Notes: generated from the sequence alone by a model not told the origin. DNA of 64,000 nt from Paenibacillus rigui (GCF_002234615.1 NZ_NMQW01000030.1:1-64000), one strand, 5' to 3'; positions 16,162 through 24,650 are shown, counted from the stretch's first letter. Made by a program: numbers and translations.

Positions 16162-17963
16162 TCCGCTTTCCCCCCTATAGCTGCTGGTAAAATAAGCTCG
16201 ATCACCGTGCCCTGCCCTTCATTCGATCGAATCGTAAAGGTAAAGAGCGAGCCGTAGTACAGCTGGCATCTGGCCAGTACGTTGCGAAGCCCGATTTGCT
16301 GCGACCTGCTTTTCAAGATTTGGTCGATGGGAATCGATGCAGCCTCCGCCTGCAGCCGCTCCACCTGCTCCGGCGGCATCCCCGGACCGTTATCCGCTAC
16401 GCTCAGCCTCACACGGCCTTGATCCGCGCTGACGCGGATATGCACCCTGGCCCCAGAGTTGCTCTGGAGGCCATATTTCACGGCATTTTCCACCAGCGGC
16501 TGCAAAATAAATTTGACAATCTCCCGCTGCTCCATGCCGCCTTCCTCCTCGATGACGAGGGACAGCCTGTCACCGAAACGAATGCGCAGGATGGCCTCGT
16601 AATGCCGCAAATATTTGAGCTCCTCTCCGAGCGGCACCAGGTCGTCGCTGATGCGGAGGGAGAAGCGAAGCATTTTGCCTAACGATGTAATGACGTTGAC
16701 GGTATCCTCGGTACGGCGCTGCATGGCCAGACTACTGAGCAGCTCCAGTGTATTAAACAGAAAATGAGGATTAATCTGCATAAGCAGCGCTTTGTATTCC
16801 GCCTGCTGCCGCAGCAGCTTTAATTCAAACTCTACCTTGATGTGCTGCCTCAGCTGCTCCACCATGTTGCGGAACGTCGAGGTGACGAACCCGACCTCGT
16901 TGCGGACGTTCCGTTCCGCGGGAATGCGGCTCTCCGCCGCCGCAAAGTCACCCTTCTGCACGTGACGCATCGCCGAGGCCAATCGGGACAGCGGCTTCGT
17001 GATGCCGTAGGAAATCCAGCTCGCCCCGAGAATGGCGAAGACCAGCAGCAGCGTAGCGACGAACAAGCTGCTGTCGCGCAGCTTGGTCAGCTTCAGGAAC
17101 AAATCCTTCTCAGGCACCAGACTGACCAGCATCCAGTTTTGGATCTGGAGCTTTTTGTAGACGAGGATATCCGTCGTGCCCCGTTCGTTCGTGAAATACA
17201 GAACCCCCTGCGGCTCCAAGCTCGTGCGCGCCTGCTCCACCTTGACGGCCAGCTCCGCCTGGGCATCGAACTCCTTCGATTGCGATAAAATCGGGCGCCC
17301 TGCCTGATCCAGCAGGAAAATGGTCCCTGTTTCCCCAAGATGAATCCGGTTCAGCGGCTCCAGGAAAAAGTCCGAGCTGACATTCACCTTCATCACGCTC
17401 TTCGCCAAAGTCGGCTCAAACGTCCCGATCGGCAGCAGCAGACTGACCACCTGATACGGCTTGAACCGCTTGACCTCAACCGGGTCGGCATGGGCCGAGT
17501 CCCACTGGATCCCGCGTTCGGCGAAATCCTTGTACCACGGCTCGTCCTGAAACGGAACGTTCAACGACACCTCGTTCCCGTCACTGACACGGGTGCCGTC
17601 CTTGCGGTAAATCGAGAGCGAGGACGCGATCGAGTAATTGTTCGTGGTTTGGGTCAAAAATTGGCTCATGCTAATATTGGCCAGCATTTTCTCGCCTTCC
17701 GGCAAGGCGGGATCGGATAAGGCATTATCCCACGTTTTGGTCATATCGCTGTTAAATACAACGGATGATAAATCATGCATCTGGGATAGAGCCATGTGCA
17801 CGAACGAGCCGTACTCGTCCATTTTCTCTAACGCGGAGGATTCGATATAAGACCGGATGATGGAACGCGATTCCTGAAACAGCAAATAAAACATCGTCCC
17901 GAAGGAAATAACGAGCAGCACAACGAAAAATGCGATTAACCGGTTTTTCAAGGAATAAAACAT
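16158..17963 (-). CDS. Sensor histidine kinase (YesM-like)
   Basis: The 601-residue protein has a first membrane helix (about 9-31), an extracellular Cache-like sensor region (~35-295), a second helix (~300-322), a HAMP domain, a His_kinase domain with phospho-acceptor His in INPHFLFNTLE (near 399), and a C-terminal ATPase domain with the N-box QPLVENAVKYGL and the G-box SVADNGPGMPPE. This is the standard LytS/YesM layout. A promoter with a cre-like site lies ahead of it, implying catabolite repression of sensing itself. Confidence 0.94.
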   Translation of the reverse strand: MFYSLKNRLIAFFVVLLVISFGTMFYLLFQESRSIIRSYIESSALEKMDEYGSFVHMALSQMHDLSSVVFNSDMTKTWDNALSDPALPEGEKMLANISMSQFLTQTTNNYSIASSLSIYRKDGTRVSDGNEVSLNVPFQDEPWYKDFAERGIQWDSAHADPVEVKRFKPYQVVSLLLPIGTFEPTLAKSVMKVNVSSDFFLEPLNRIHLGETGTIFLLDQAGRPILSQSKEFDAQAELAVKVEQARTSLEPQGVLYFTNERGTTDILVYKKLQIQNWMLVSLVPEKDLFLKLTKLRDSSLFVATLLLVFAILGASWISYGITKPLSRLASAMRHVQKGDFAAAESRIPAERNVRNEVGFVTSTFRNMVEQLRQHIKVEFELKLLRQQAEYKALLMQINPHFLFNTLELLSSLAMQRRTEDTVNVITSLGKMLRFSLRISDDLVPLGEELKYLRHYEAILRIRFGDRLSLVIEEEGGMEQREIVKFILQPLVENAVKYGLQSNSGARVHIRVSADQGRVRLSVADNGPGMPPEQVERLQAEAASIPIDQILKSRSQQIGLRNVLARCQLYYGSLFTFTIRSNEGQGTVIELILPAAIGGKAE

Positions 17964-18037
17964 GGGCTTTCGTCCCCTCTTTCAAGTGCGCCGGATGTCG
18001 AATGGAAGCAGCCGCAGCTTGTTCAGCTCTGGCTGGG

Positions 18038-18092
18038 TGTGAGCGCTTTCGTTTGTTTCGTCTATTATAAGCGATAATAAAAAAGATGGAAT
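18038..18092 (-). promoter_or_regulatory. Promoter with CcpA (cre) site ahead of the YesM-like kinase
   Basis: On the minus strand a TATAAT -10 box lies at 18064-18069, with only a weak -35 (TTCCAT) upstream. Just past the expected start point, 18038-18051 reads CGAAAGCGCTCACA. On the plus strand this matches the consensus TGWNANCGNTNWCA at all but the last base. Its placement at the start of the transcript fits repression by CcpA. Confidence 0.6.
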
Positions 18093-18195
18093 CCTTGCAG
18101 CAAGACAATTATTTAACCTTGGCTGCCAAAACCCTTTTGCTTTCGCAAGTCATGTCATGCTAAAAACAGTGGATTTCCTTATGGGAAACGCACAA

Positions 18196-18233
18196 AAAAA
18201 CGCATTGTCTGCAACCCGCGACAATGCGTTTTT
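18196..18233. terminator. Bidirectional terminator behind the ECF sigma gene
   Basis: A 14-bp perfect stem (18196-18209 with 18220-18233) has A and T tracts in its arms. It terminates the sigma-factor transcript on the minus strand. The rest of 17964-18287 holds the kinase promoter and cre site; I see no further gene there. Confidence 0.85.
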
Positions 18234-18287
18234 CCAAGTATCGCAATCCTTTTTGTTGATGTGGCAGCTCTTTAACCCGTAAGCCTG

Positions 18288-19166
18288 TCAATCGTTCAAA
18301 ACAGCTATGTCGAGCTGGCTAAGGCGTGCCGGATCGGCAACCATGTCGATCCCGGTAATCTTGTCATCCGCAATCTTCAGCTCGAGCACGAAGAGAAGAC
18401 GGCCGCGAGGAGCTACAACGACGCCCACCGATCCGTTCACGAGCACCGGCCGCGCCCCCTGGGCGCGACCAGAGAATTGCTTGGCCACGGCATGTGAACC
18501 GTGAACAACCGGCGAGTTGGCGGTTGGCGCAAATGCAGTGTCGTTTCGGAGCACAACATTCGGATCTAATACTGTGAGAAGCTTCTCAAAGTCTCCGGTG
18601 CGCGATGCCGCGAGGAACGCATCGACAAGCTCCCGCTTTCGCTTGAGCTCGACCGTTTCGGAAGTCGACTCGACGCCCTGAACCCGGCGGCGCGCGCGGC
18701 TCGCAAGCTGTCTGGCTGAGGCCTCGTTACGCCCTATAATTGGAGCGATCTCCGAGAAAGATAACGCGAAAATATCATGAAGCACGAAGGCAATCCGTTC
18801 GGCCGGATTTAATTTTCCGAGAACCACAAGCATCGCAAGACCGACGGAATCAGCCAGCAGTGCTTCGTGCTCGGGATCGCTTCCGTCTTGGCGGCCTGTA
18901 ACCGGTTCAGGCACACTCACCATCGAAAGCTCCTCGCGACGTGATTTACGGGATCGCAGCATATCCAGACATACCCTTGAGACGATTGTTGTCATCCACC
19001 CTCCTATATTCTCCACCTCGGAAGTATCGGAGCGGTTAAGACGTATCCATGACTCCTGTACAGCGTCATCCGCTTCACTTAGAGAGCCGAGCATCCGGTA
19101 AGCCACCGCCTGCAGGTGATTCCGGTGCGCCTCGAATTGTTCTACAAGCCAGGTGTGATTGTTCAT
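18288..19166 (-). CDS. ECF sigma factor with SnoaL-like C-terminal domain (ECF41/SigJ-like)
   Basis: The 292-residue protein has sigma region 2 (AVAYRMLGSLSEADDAVQES), region 4 (LSFSEIAPIIGRNEASARQL) and a ~110-residue SnoaL-like extension beginning LVDAFLAASRTGDFEKLLTV. This is the ECF41 layout, in which the extension acts as an in-cis regulator in place of a separate anti-sigma factor. The start MNNHTWLVEQ is chosen because AAGGAAGG lies 10 bases ahead; the frame extends upstream without a comparable site. The ECF41-typical oxidoreductase/epimerase partner is not adjacent. The divergent VOC gene 200 bp away is the only candidate target in view. Confidence 0.88.
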   Translation of the reverse strand: MNNHTWLVEQFEAHRNHLQAVAYRMLGSLSEADDAVQESWIRLNRSDTSEVENIGGWMTTIVSRVCLDMLRSRKSRREELSMVSVPEPVTGRQDGSDPEHEALLADSVGLAMLVVLGKLNPAERIAFVLHDIFALSFSEIAPIIGRNEASARQLASRARRRVQGVESTSETVELKRKRELVDAFLAASRTGDFEKLLTVLDPNVVLRNDTAFAPTANSPVVHGSHAVAKQFSGRAQGARPVLVNGSVGVVVAPRGRLLFVLELKIADDKITGIDMVADPARLSQLDIAVLND

Positions 19167-19369
19167 GCGCCACATTCCTTCCTTCATTCCTTCTCTACTT
19201 ATATGTCGTACGAAACTCGGTAAATGTGACGGAGCTGCTGCGGAAAGTTTTTTTGCCGATCCGGTCACGTTTCCCCATTCACGTACGACATAGTTAGTGA
19301 CAGGAGGAACCGGCCAATAAACCAACCGGGTTCTCGGCGAAAAACATATAAACCAAGGAGATGATTGTT

Positions 19370-19795
19370 ATGAGTACGAGTTTAATCCCTTTTCTTGAAA
19401 TGAACGGCAGCGCCAACGAGGCCATCGATTTTTACGTGAAAGCGCTGGATGCCAAGGTTGCGTATACGCTGCGATTTGGCGATATGCCGGGTAATGCGGA
19501 ATCCCCGATTCCTCCGGAAAAGAAACATTTGGTGAGCTACGCCATCTTGAAAATCGGCGAATCGGAGCTTCAGCTCACCGACCATTTCAGCGGCAGCAGC
19601 TACCAGAAGGGGACGCAGGTGACCATCGTTGTTCAAACGAATGACAAAGACAAAGCTACCCAATATTTTGAGGCACTGAAGGAGGGCGGTCAAGTGAACG
19701 ATCCGCTGCAAGCAAGCTTCTTCAGCCCTGCTTATGGAAATGTAACCGATAAATTCGGCGTTACATTCCGAATCCTTACAAAAGGAAACCAGTGA
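19370..19795 (+). CDS. VOC-superfamily (PhnB/glyoxalase-like) protein
   Basis: The 141-residue protein has the paired beta-alpha-beta-beta-beta pattern of PhnB-like VOC proteins (IPFLEMNGSANEAIDFYVKA at the start, GNVTDKFGVTFRILTKGN at the end). Such proteins bind small ligands or metals, and many have no assigned reaction. The start at 19370 has AAGGAG nine bases away. It is divergent from the ECF41-like sigma gene and may be its target. A terminator follows directly. Confidence 0.85.
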   Translation: MSTSLIPFLEMNGSANEAIDFYVKALDAKVAYTLRFGDMPGNAESPIPPEKKHLVSYAILKIGESELQLTDHFSGSSYQKGTQVTIVVQTNDKDKATQYFEALKEGGQVNDPLQASFFSPAYGNVTDKFGVTFRILTKGNQ

Positions 19796-19841
19796 TAATC
19801 AATTGGTGAAGTAAAAAACTCACGTAATTGTTATTGACCCC

Positions 19842-19883
19842 AGCCCCGCATGGTATAATATACCAGCGCGGCTTTTTATTTTT
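19842..19883 (+). terminator. Terminator of the VOC gene
   Basis: A long stem (AGCCCCGC with GCGCGGCT, one internal mismatch, inner TGGTA/TACCA) is followed by TTTTTATTTTT on the plus strand. Confidence 0.88.
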
Positions 19884-19885
19884 AC

Positions 19886-19972
19886 AAGGATAAACGGCTT
19901 CGCCATTTTTCCAGATGGCATGCTTTTGTCAAGGTAGCCGAAGTACGGGAAACTTATACTTTCTTATCTACT
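19886..19972 (+). repeat. Dispersed intergenic repeat, copy 2
   Basis: This is a second copy of the element at 11188-11282, in the same orientation. Its central hairpin GCCAT/ATGGC is better paired than in copy 1. It lies between two genes that converge on it, directly behind a terminator. Confidence 0.75.
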
Positions 19973-20010
19973 AAAAAAAGGAGAAAACATCCTGATTAGC
20001 CTCTTCATGC

Positions 20011-21270
20011 TTAATGCTGGATACGAAACGTATCCAACCGTTTCCCTGTAGCATCATAGGCTTCATAGGTCAGCGTGCCGCCTTCTACCGTAATGCCCGC
20101 AAACATTTGCACCCCGTTCTGGAAATGCACCTTGTGGTACCACTGGTCGTCCTTCTTCTCATTGAACTTCGGTCCGGACGTATTGGTCACGACATAGACG
20201 GTCCCCTGTCGTCCGGTTACAGGGGCCACGCCGTCCCCGGTCACTTTTCCGCCGCGCAGCGGATAAGACCGCGAATATTCGTGATTGTGCCCCTGCAGCA
20301 CCAAATCCACCTTAAACTCATCGAACAGCGGCACCCATTTCTCCACCGCCTTCTTGTAGCTGCTGCCGCCGTAGGCGCCCCGGTGCATGGCAACAATTTT
20401 CCAAGGCTTGTCTGTTGCGGACAAATCCTTACGCAGCCATTCGGTCTGGATGTCCATATTCGATTCCGTATTGAGTACGACAATATGTGCATTTCCATAA
20501 TCAAAGGAATAGGTCGTCCCCGGATTGGACCTTTCAGCCCCGTTAGCGGGAAGCATAAAATGGGCGCCAAACCGGTCCGCATTCTTATCGATCTCGTCAT
20601 GGTTCCCCGTCACCGGCTGCATCGGAATTCGCGTCAGCCATCGTTTTCCGGCCTCAAAAAAGTCCCTCCATGCCGCCTCATCCGTCGGGTCTTCGGTCAA
20701 ATCCCCATTATGAACGATAAATCGGGCTTGGGGAAAAATGGAGAAGGCCTTGTCCAAGGTACGGCCCCACAGCTCAAAATCCGTCTTCGTCTCGCCCTGC
20801 GAATCCGTGACATTAATGAAGCTGAACCCCTGCTCGGCTTCCCCCTCCGTCGTGAACGTTTGCGCTTCGCTCCAGCCTCCCGGCTTGCCGCTTCCGACCC
20901 GGTACGTGTATTCCGTTCCCGGTGTCAGACCGGTGAGGCTGATTTTGTGCACGCCCCGGACCGTCTTCTCCCCTGTCTTGATGGCAGCAGCAGAGCCTGC
21001 GGCTTCCATTGCCTCCCCACCTTCAAATCCGTTAGCTGCGGCTCCTTTGATCCATTGAATTACCGAACCGGCAGCGGCATCGTCCGTAAACCATGTGAAT
21101 GATCGGCTTGTACGCGGATCTCCGCTGATCGAAGTCACGATGGAATGAGGCTTTAGGGCTTGCTCACCCGCACCTGCTCCCTTCTGCCGCTCCAGCCACA
21201 ATGCCCCTGCAATCACCAAACATAAAAGAACAAGGAGTATACCCAAGCCCCACCTGCTTCTTTTGTTCAT
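20011..21270 (-). CDS. Secreted purple-acid-phosphatase-like metallophosphoesterase
   Basis: The 419-residue protein has an N-terminal membrane segment (about residues 8-26). A fibronectin-like domain typical of purple acid phosphatases follows (SRSFTWFTDD, GLTPGTEYTYRVG), then a metallophosphoesterase domain with HNGDLTED, TGNHDEI, AMHRGAYGG and GHNHEYSRS. It should act outside the cell on phosphate esters. The start at 21270 has AAGGGAGGGAG. Four TTTACA-like Pho-box repeats lie directly upstream, which predicts induction by phosphate starvation through PhoP. Divergently oriented is the VTC/DUF4956/CotH operon. Confidence 0.9.
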   Translation of the reverse strand: MNKRSRWGLGILLVLLCLVIAGALWLERQKGAGAGEQALKPHSIVTSISGDPRTSRSFTWFTDDAAAGSVIQWIKGAAANGFEGGEAMEAAGSAAAIKTGEKTVRGVHKISLTGLTPGTEYTYRVGSGKPGGWSEAQTFTTEGEAEQGFSFINVTDSQGETKTDFELWGRTLDKAFSIFPQARFIVHNGDLTEDPTDEAAWRDFFEAGKRWLTRIPMQPVTGNHDEIDKNADRFGAHFMLPANGAERSNPGTTYSFDYGNAHIVVLNTESNMDIQTEWLRKDLSATDKPWKIVAMHRGAYGGSSYKKAVEKWVPLFDEFKVDLVLQGHNHEYSRSYPLRGGKVTGDGVAPVTGRQGTVYVVTNTSGPKFNEKKDDQWYHKVHFQNGVQMFAGITVEGGTLTYEAYDATGKRLDTFRIQH

Positions 21271-21292
21271 CCGTCTCCCTCCCTTGGTCTGA

Positions 21293-21333
21293 ATTGTAAA
21301 CGGTTTGTCAACGGAATGTAAAGCGAGTGTAAA
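21293..21333 (-). promoter_or_regulatory. Pho box (four PhoP repeats) and -10 of the phosphatase gene
   Basis: On the minus strand TTTACA (21328-21333), TTTACA (21317-21322), TTGACA (21306-21311) and TTTACA (21295-21300) recur at an exact 11-bp period. This is the Firmicutes PhoP binding pattern (TT-A/C/T-ACA repeats with 5-bp gaps) on the coding strand of the phosphatase gene. A TACAAT -10 at 21293-21298 overlaps the last repeat, 18 bp from the second one. Confidence 0.85.
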
Positions 21334-21468
21334 ATTTTCAGGAACCGTTCAGTTGGCCCTAAGGGTGACCTCAGCCACGCCCTCTACAATACAACTTGTA
21401 AGGAAGCAACAAACAAGTAAAGACAGCTGCTGGAAGCTGACTACAGACGGTGAAAGAGGTGGGGCAAC

Positions 21469-22182
21469 ATGAGCAAGAAATTAACATTCCGTCACGAGCT
21501 GAAATTTTTCATTAATCAGCATCAGTTTCACATTATCCGGCAAAGGCTGAAAAGCTTGATGGCACCGGATAAGAACGTGGGACCGACGGGCGAGTATCAT
21601 ATCCGAAGCTTATATTTTGACGATATGGACAACAAAGCGCTGCACGAGAAGCTGGGCGGAATCCGGGACCGGGTCAAGTATCGTATCCGGATTTACAACA
21701 TTCAGGATAACGTGATTCATTTTGAGAAAAAAATCAAACGCGACGATTACATCGCCAAGGTGAAGGAACCCCTAACCCGGGAAATGTACGATGCCATCGT
21801 GGCAGGCGACTTCGAATGCTTAAACCGGCCGGACAAACCGTTCCTGATGGAGCTTTACAACGAGATGAGGCACCGGATGCTGCGGCCCAAGGTCATCGTA
21901 GATTATGTGCGCGAGCCTTACGTTTGTTATCACGGCAACGTCCGCATCACGTTCGACAAAGACCTGAGAACCGGTCTGCATTCGACGGATATGTTCAATA
22001 AGGACCTGGGTCCGGTTCGTGCCATCGATGATAATCTCATCATTCTCGAGGTCAAATTCGATGAATACATTCCGGATATCATCAAAACTGCCGTTCAGCT
22101 TGAGGGCTTGAACCGCCAATCGGCTTCGAAATACGTGATTTGCCGCAAATTTTTAAAAACGAACACATGGGAGGATTATTGA
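21469..22182 (+). CDS. VTC-domain (polyphosphate-polymerase-type) protein
   Basis: The 237-residue protein is essentially a lone VTC tunnel domain: FRHELKFFIN at the start, YHIRSLYFDDMDN, RVKYRIRIYN and HFEKKIKRDDYIAKV carry the basic and acidic residues that line the active-site tunnel of the VTC family. In eukaryotes this domain makes polyphosphate from ATP; bacterial homologues are often simply annotated as polyphosphate polymerases. It is soluble and cytoplasmic, with the DUF4956 membrane protein starting 3 bp after its stop. The start at 21469 has AAAGAGGTGGGG upstream. I see no convincing SigA promoter in the 135 bp before it. Confidence 0.88.
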   Translation: MSKKLTFRHELKFFINQHQFHIIRQRLKSLMAPDKNVGPTGEYHIRSLYFDDMDNKALHEKLGGIRDRVKYRIRIYNIQDNVIHFEKKIKRDDYIAKVKEPLTREMYDAIVAGDFECLNRPDKPFLMELYNEMRHRMLRPKVIVDYVREPYVCYHGNVRITFDKDLRTGLHSTDMFNKDLGPVRAIDDNLIILEVKFDEYIPDIIKTAVQLEGLNRQSASKYVICRKFLKTNTWEDY

Positions 22183-22185
22183 TCT

Positions 22186-22890
22186 ATGGAAACTACAACT
22201 ACTGCAGCCACAACGACAAATTTCACCGACCTGTTGAAAAAATCGGTCATCAGCAACTTTACCTCAGACATCAGCTTGTCCAAAATGCTCATCTCTTTGG
22301 GCATCGCCTTCTTGATCGGCTTTTTTATCTTCTTGCTGTATAAGCGGGTGTTCAGCGGAGTGCTCTATTCCAAAAGCTTCAACATTTCGCTCATCGGCAT
22401 GACGATGGTTACGGCCATGGTTATTATCGCTGTCAATTCCAATCTGGTGTTATCCCTCGGGATGGTCGGCGCGCTGTCGATCGTTCGTTTCAGAACGCCA
22501 ATCAAGGACCCGACCGATCTGATTTTCTTGTTCTGGGCTGCCGCGGCAGGAATCGTATCCGGCGCAGGCTTTTACACGCTGGCCATTCTGGGCTCCGTCA
22601 TCGTCGGACTGATCATGTTCATCTTCATCAAACGCTCTTCCTTTGAGACGCCTTACCTGCTTGTCGTCAATTGCGACGGAGACCAAAGTGAAAAAGAAGT
22701 ACATGCCCTTGTAAGCAAGCTGGTTAAACGCTTTAACGTGAAGCAAAAAACCGTCACCCACGGCAATATCGAAAGCACGCTGGAGGTTCGTCTTCGTGAC
22801 AAGGAAGGTCAATTCATCAACCAAATCTCCGAGCTAACCGGGGTCAAGAACGCGGTTCTTATCAGCTACAGCGGGGATTACGTATCTTAA
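22186..22890 (+). CDS. DUF4956 membrane protein
   Basis: The 234-residue protein has a short N-terminal tail and four predicted membrane segments (about 38-58, 68-88, 92-112 and 121-144). The family signature GALSIVRFRTPIKDPTDLIF lies between segments, and a ~90-residue cytoplasmic C-terminal domain follows. DUF4956 proteins are commonly encoded beside VTC-domain and CotH-like genes; their biochemical role is not established. The position implies that it works with the VTC protein at the membrane, perhaps as a channel or scaffold (inference). Spacing to both neighbours is short (3 and 21 bp). Confidence 0.88.
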   Translation: METTTTAATTTNFTDLLKKSVISNFTSDISLSKMLISLGIAFLIGFFIFLLYKRVFSGVLYSKSFNISLIGMTMVTAMVIIAVNSNLVLSLGMVGALSIVRFRTPIKDPTDLIFLFWAAAAGIVSGAGFYTLAILGSVIVGLIMFIFIKRSSFETPYLLVVNCDGDQSEKEVHALVSKLVKRFNVKQKTVTHGNIESTLEVRLRDKEGQFINQISELTGVKNAVLISYSGDYVS

Positions 22891-22911
22891 TTTAAATGGA
22901 GGGTGTGCGCA

Positions 22912-24594
22912 ATGAAAAACAAATTCGTTATCCTCCTTCTATGCTTTTGCCTCCTGCTCGGGACGGTCGGCTGTTCTGCAGCCGGCCTGAACGTAACGGA
23001 CAGCGCAAGCTCCATCGCTTCCAAAATAGTGACGGCATCCGCGTCTGCGTCGGCTTCCTCCAAGGGCACGGTCTCGGAAAATGAACAAAGCATAGATTCG
23101 GAGGTTTTTCCGAAGGATAAGGTCGTTGATGTCAAAATCACGATGAAGGCAGAGGATTTTCAAGATATTTTGGATAATGCCAGCAAGGAGCAGTTTAAAA
23201 CGGCATCGGTAGACTATAACGGAAAACATTTCGACAATGTGGCGATACGAGCCAAGGGCAATCTCAGCCTGCGCAGTGTCGTGAGCTCCGACTCGGACCG
23301 GTACAGCTTCAAAATTTCATTCGATGAATATATTTCGAGCCAAACACTATATGGTATCAGCAAAATTAACCTGAACAACAACTACAGCGACGCTTCCTAT
23401 ATGCGTGAATTTTTGGCGTACGAGCTTGCCGAGCAAATGGGCCTGCCCACCCCGAAGTATTCGTTCGTGAATGTATACGTCAACGGGGAGCTCAAGGGCT
23501 TCTACCTTGCCGTGGAGCAAATCGGAACGTCCTATCTGGAGCGTAACTTTGACGACGCCTACGGCGCTTTATATAAAGCGAACGGCGGAAATGGCAGCGA
23601 GCTGAATTGGCTGGAAACGATCAAGGCCTATACAGGACTCGATTTAAAATCCGAATCGTCCGACGGCAATGTCCTCCTCGATATGGTGAATGAATTGAAC
23701 AACGGAACCGATTACGAGAAAGTATTGGACGTGGATGAAGCGTTGAAATTCATTGCGCTTAACGTCCTCACAGCCAACATGGACAGCTATTTGGGCGGCA
23801 ATAAGCACAATTATTATTTGTATGAGCAGGACGGCGCATTCTCGATTCTGCCTTGGGACTACAACATGGCGTTCGGAGGACTCGGAGGCTCGGGCCTCTT
23901 GATCGATGAGCCGACCCAAAGCACCTTGTCGGACCGGCCTTTAATCGATAAGCTGCTCAAGGTGGAGGCTTACAAGGAGAAGTATCACCAATATATCAAG
24001 AATGCGTTAGAGGGCTATTTGGCAGACGCAGCGTTCAAAGCCCGCGTACAGGAGCTTTCCGAGCTGATCTCCCCTTACGTGGAGAAGGATCCAACGGCAT
24101 TTTACACCTATGAGCAATATCAGCAGGGCCTGACGCAGCTGACGGCGTTCAACACGCAAATTGTCGCCAGTTATACCAAGCAATTGGACGGCACTTCCCC
24201 TTCGTCAGGGGATGGCTCCGGCAGCGGCGGCGGCATGGGCGGCGGACCTGGCGGTATGGGAGGCATGGGCGGAAACCAGAAAGGCAATGCCGTTCAGGCT
24301 CTAAGCGCGAGCGGGCAAAATGCAGGTGCCGTGCAGGCCAATGCGGCAGGCGCTCAAGACGCGGCGGCTCAGCAGGCCAACGCGGCGGGCGCTCAAGGCG
24401 GGCAAGGCCTCCCTGGCGGCATGGGCGGGCCCGGAGGTATGGGCGGTGGACCCGGCGGCGGCATGGGTGGGCCTGGCGGCCAAGGGGCCCAGCAGACCGG
24501 AAGCTCCAGCGAAGCCATCACTGTAGGCGTGTTGATTGTCGTCCTGTTGGCTGCATGCATGTTCATAACCTTATACAAACGCAAACGCCTGTAA
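22912..24594 (+). CDS. CotH-like kinase, surface lipoprotein with Gly-rich tail and C-terminal anchor
   Basis: The 560-residue precursor has a signal peptide ending in the lipobox TVGC (Cys near 22). A CotH domain follows (about 65-410) with ISKINLNNNYSDASYMREFL, VNVYVNGELKGFYLAVEQI and ILPWDYNMAFGG. A low-complexity segment rich in Gly-Met-Gly and ANAAGAQ repeats (about 430-530) precedes a C-terminal membrane helix and basic KRKRL tail. CotH proteins of the spore coat are atypical protein kinases; this relative should sit outside the cell or on its surface. It carries both a lipid attachment site and a C-terminal membrane segment. The start at 22912 has ATGGAGGG. It ends the VTC/DUF4956/CotH operon. 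Confidence 0.88.
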   Translation: MKNKFVILLLCFCLLLGTVGCSAAGLNVTDSASSIASKIVTASASASASSKGTVSENEQSIDSEVFPKDKVVDVKITMKAEDFQDILDNASKEQFKTASVDYNGKHFDNVAIRAKGNLSLRSVVSSDSDRYSFKISFDEYISSQTLYGISKINLNNNYSDASYMREFLAYELAEQMGLPTPKYSFVNVYVNGELKGFYLAVEQIGTSYLERNFDDAYGALYKANGGNGSELNWLETIKAYTGLDLKSESSDGNVLLDMVNELNNGTDYEKVLDVDEALKFIALNVLTANMDSYLGGNKHNYYLYEQDGAFSILPWDYNMAFGGLGGSGLLIDEPTQSTLSDRPLIDKLLKVEAYKEKYHQYIKNALEGYLADAAFKARVQELSELISPYVEKDPTAFYTYEQYQQGLTQLTAFNTQIVASYTKQLDGTSPSSGDGSGSGGGMGGGPGGMGGMGGNQKGNAVQALSASGQNAGAVQANAAGAQDAAAQQANAAGAQGGQGLPGGMGGPGGMGGGPGGGMGGPGGQGAQQTGSSSEAITVGVLIVVLLAACMFITLYKRKRL

Positions 24595-24598
24595 ACGA

Positions 24599-24650
24599 AT
24601 CCCCCAAGGACATCCATGCGGCAGCATGGGCGGGTCCTTGGGGGATTTTT
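24599..24650 (+). terminator. Terminator of the VTC/DUF4956/CotH operon
   Basis: A 12-bp stem (TCCCCCAAGGAC with GTCCTTGGGGGA) is followed by TTTTTTAT, 4 bp behind the CotH stop. Confidence 0.92.

Noticed and set aside
21334-21468. The Pho box considered as the activator site of the VTC operon as well.
   Set aside because: The TT-N-ACA repeats lie on the phosphatase coding strand and no plus-strand -35/-10 pair is convincing, so direct control of the VTC operon is not claimed.
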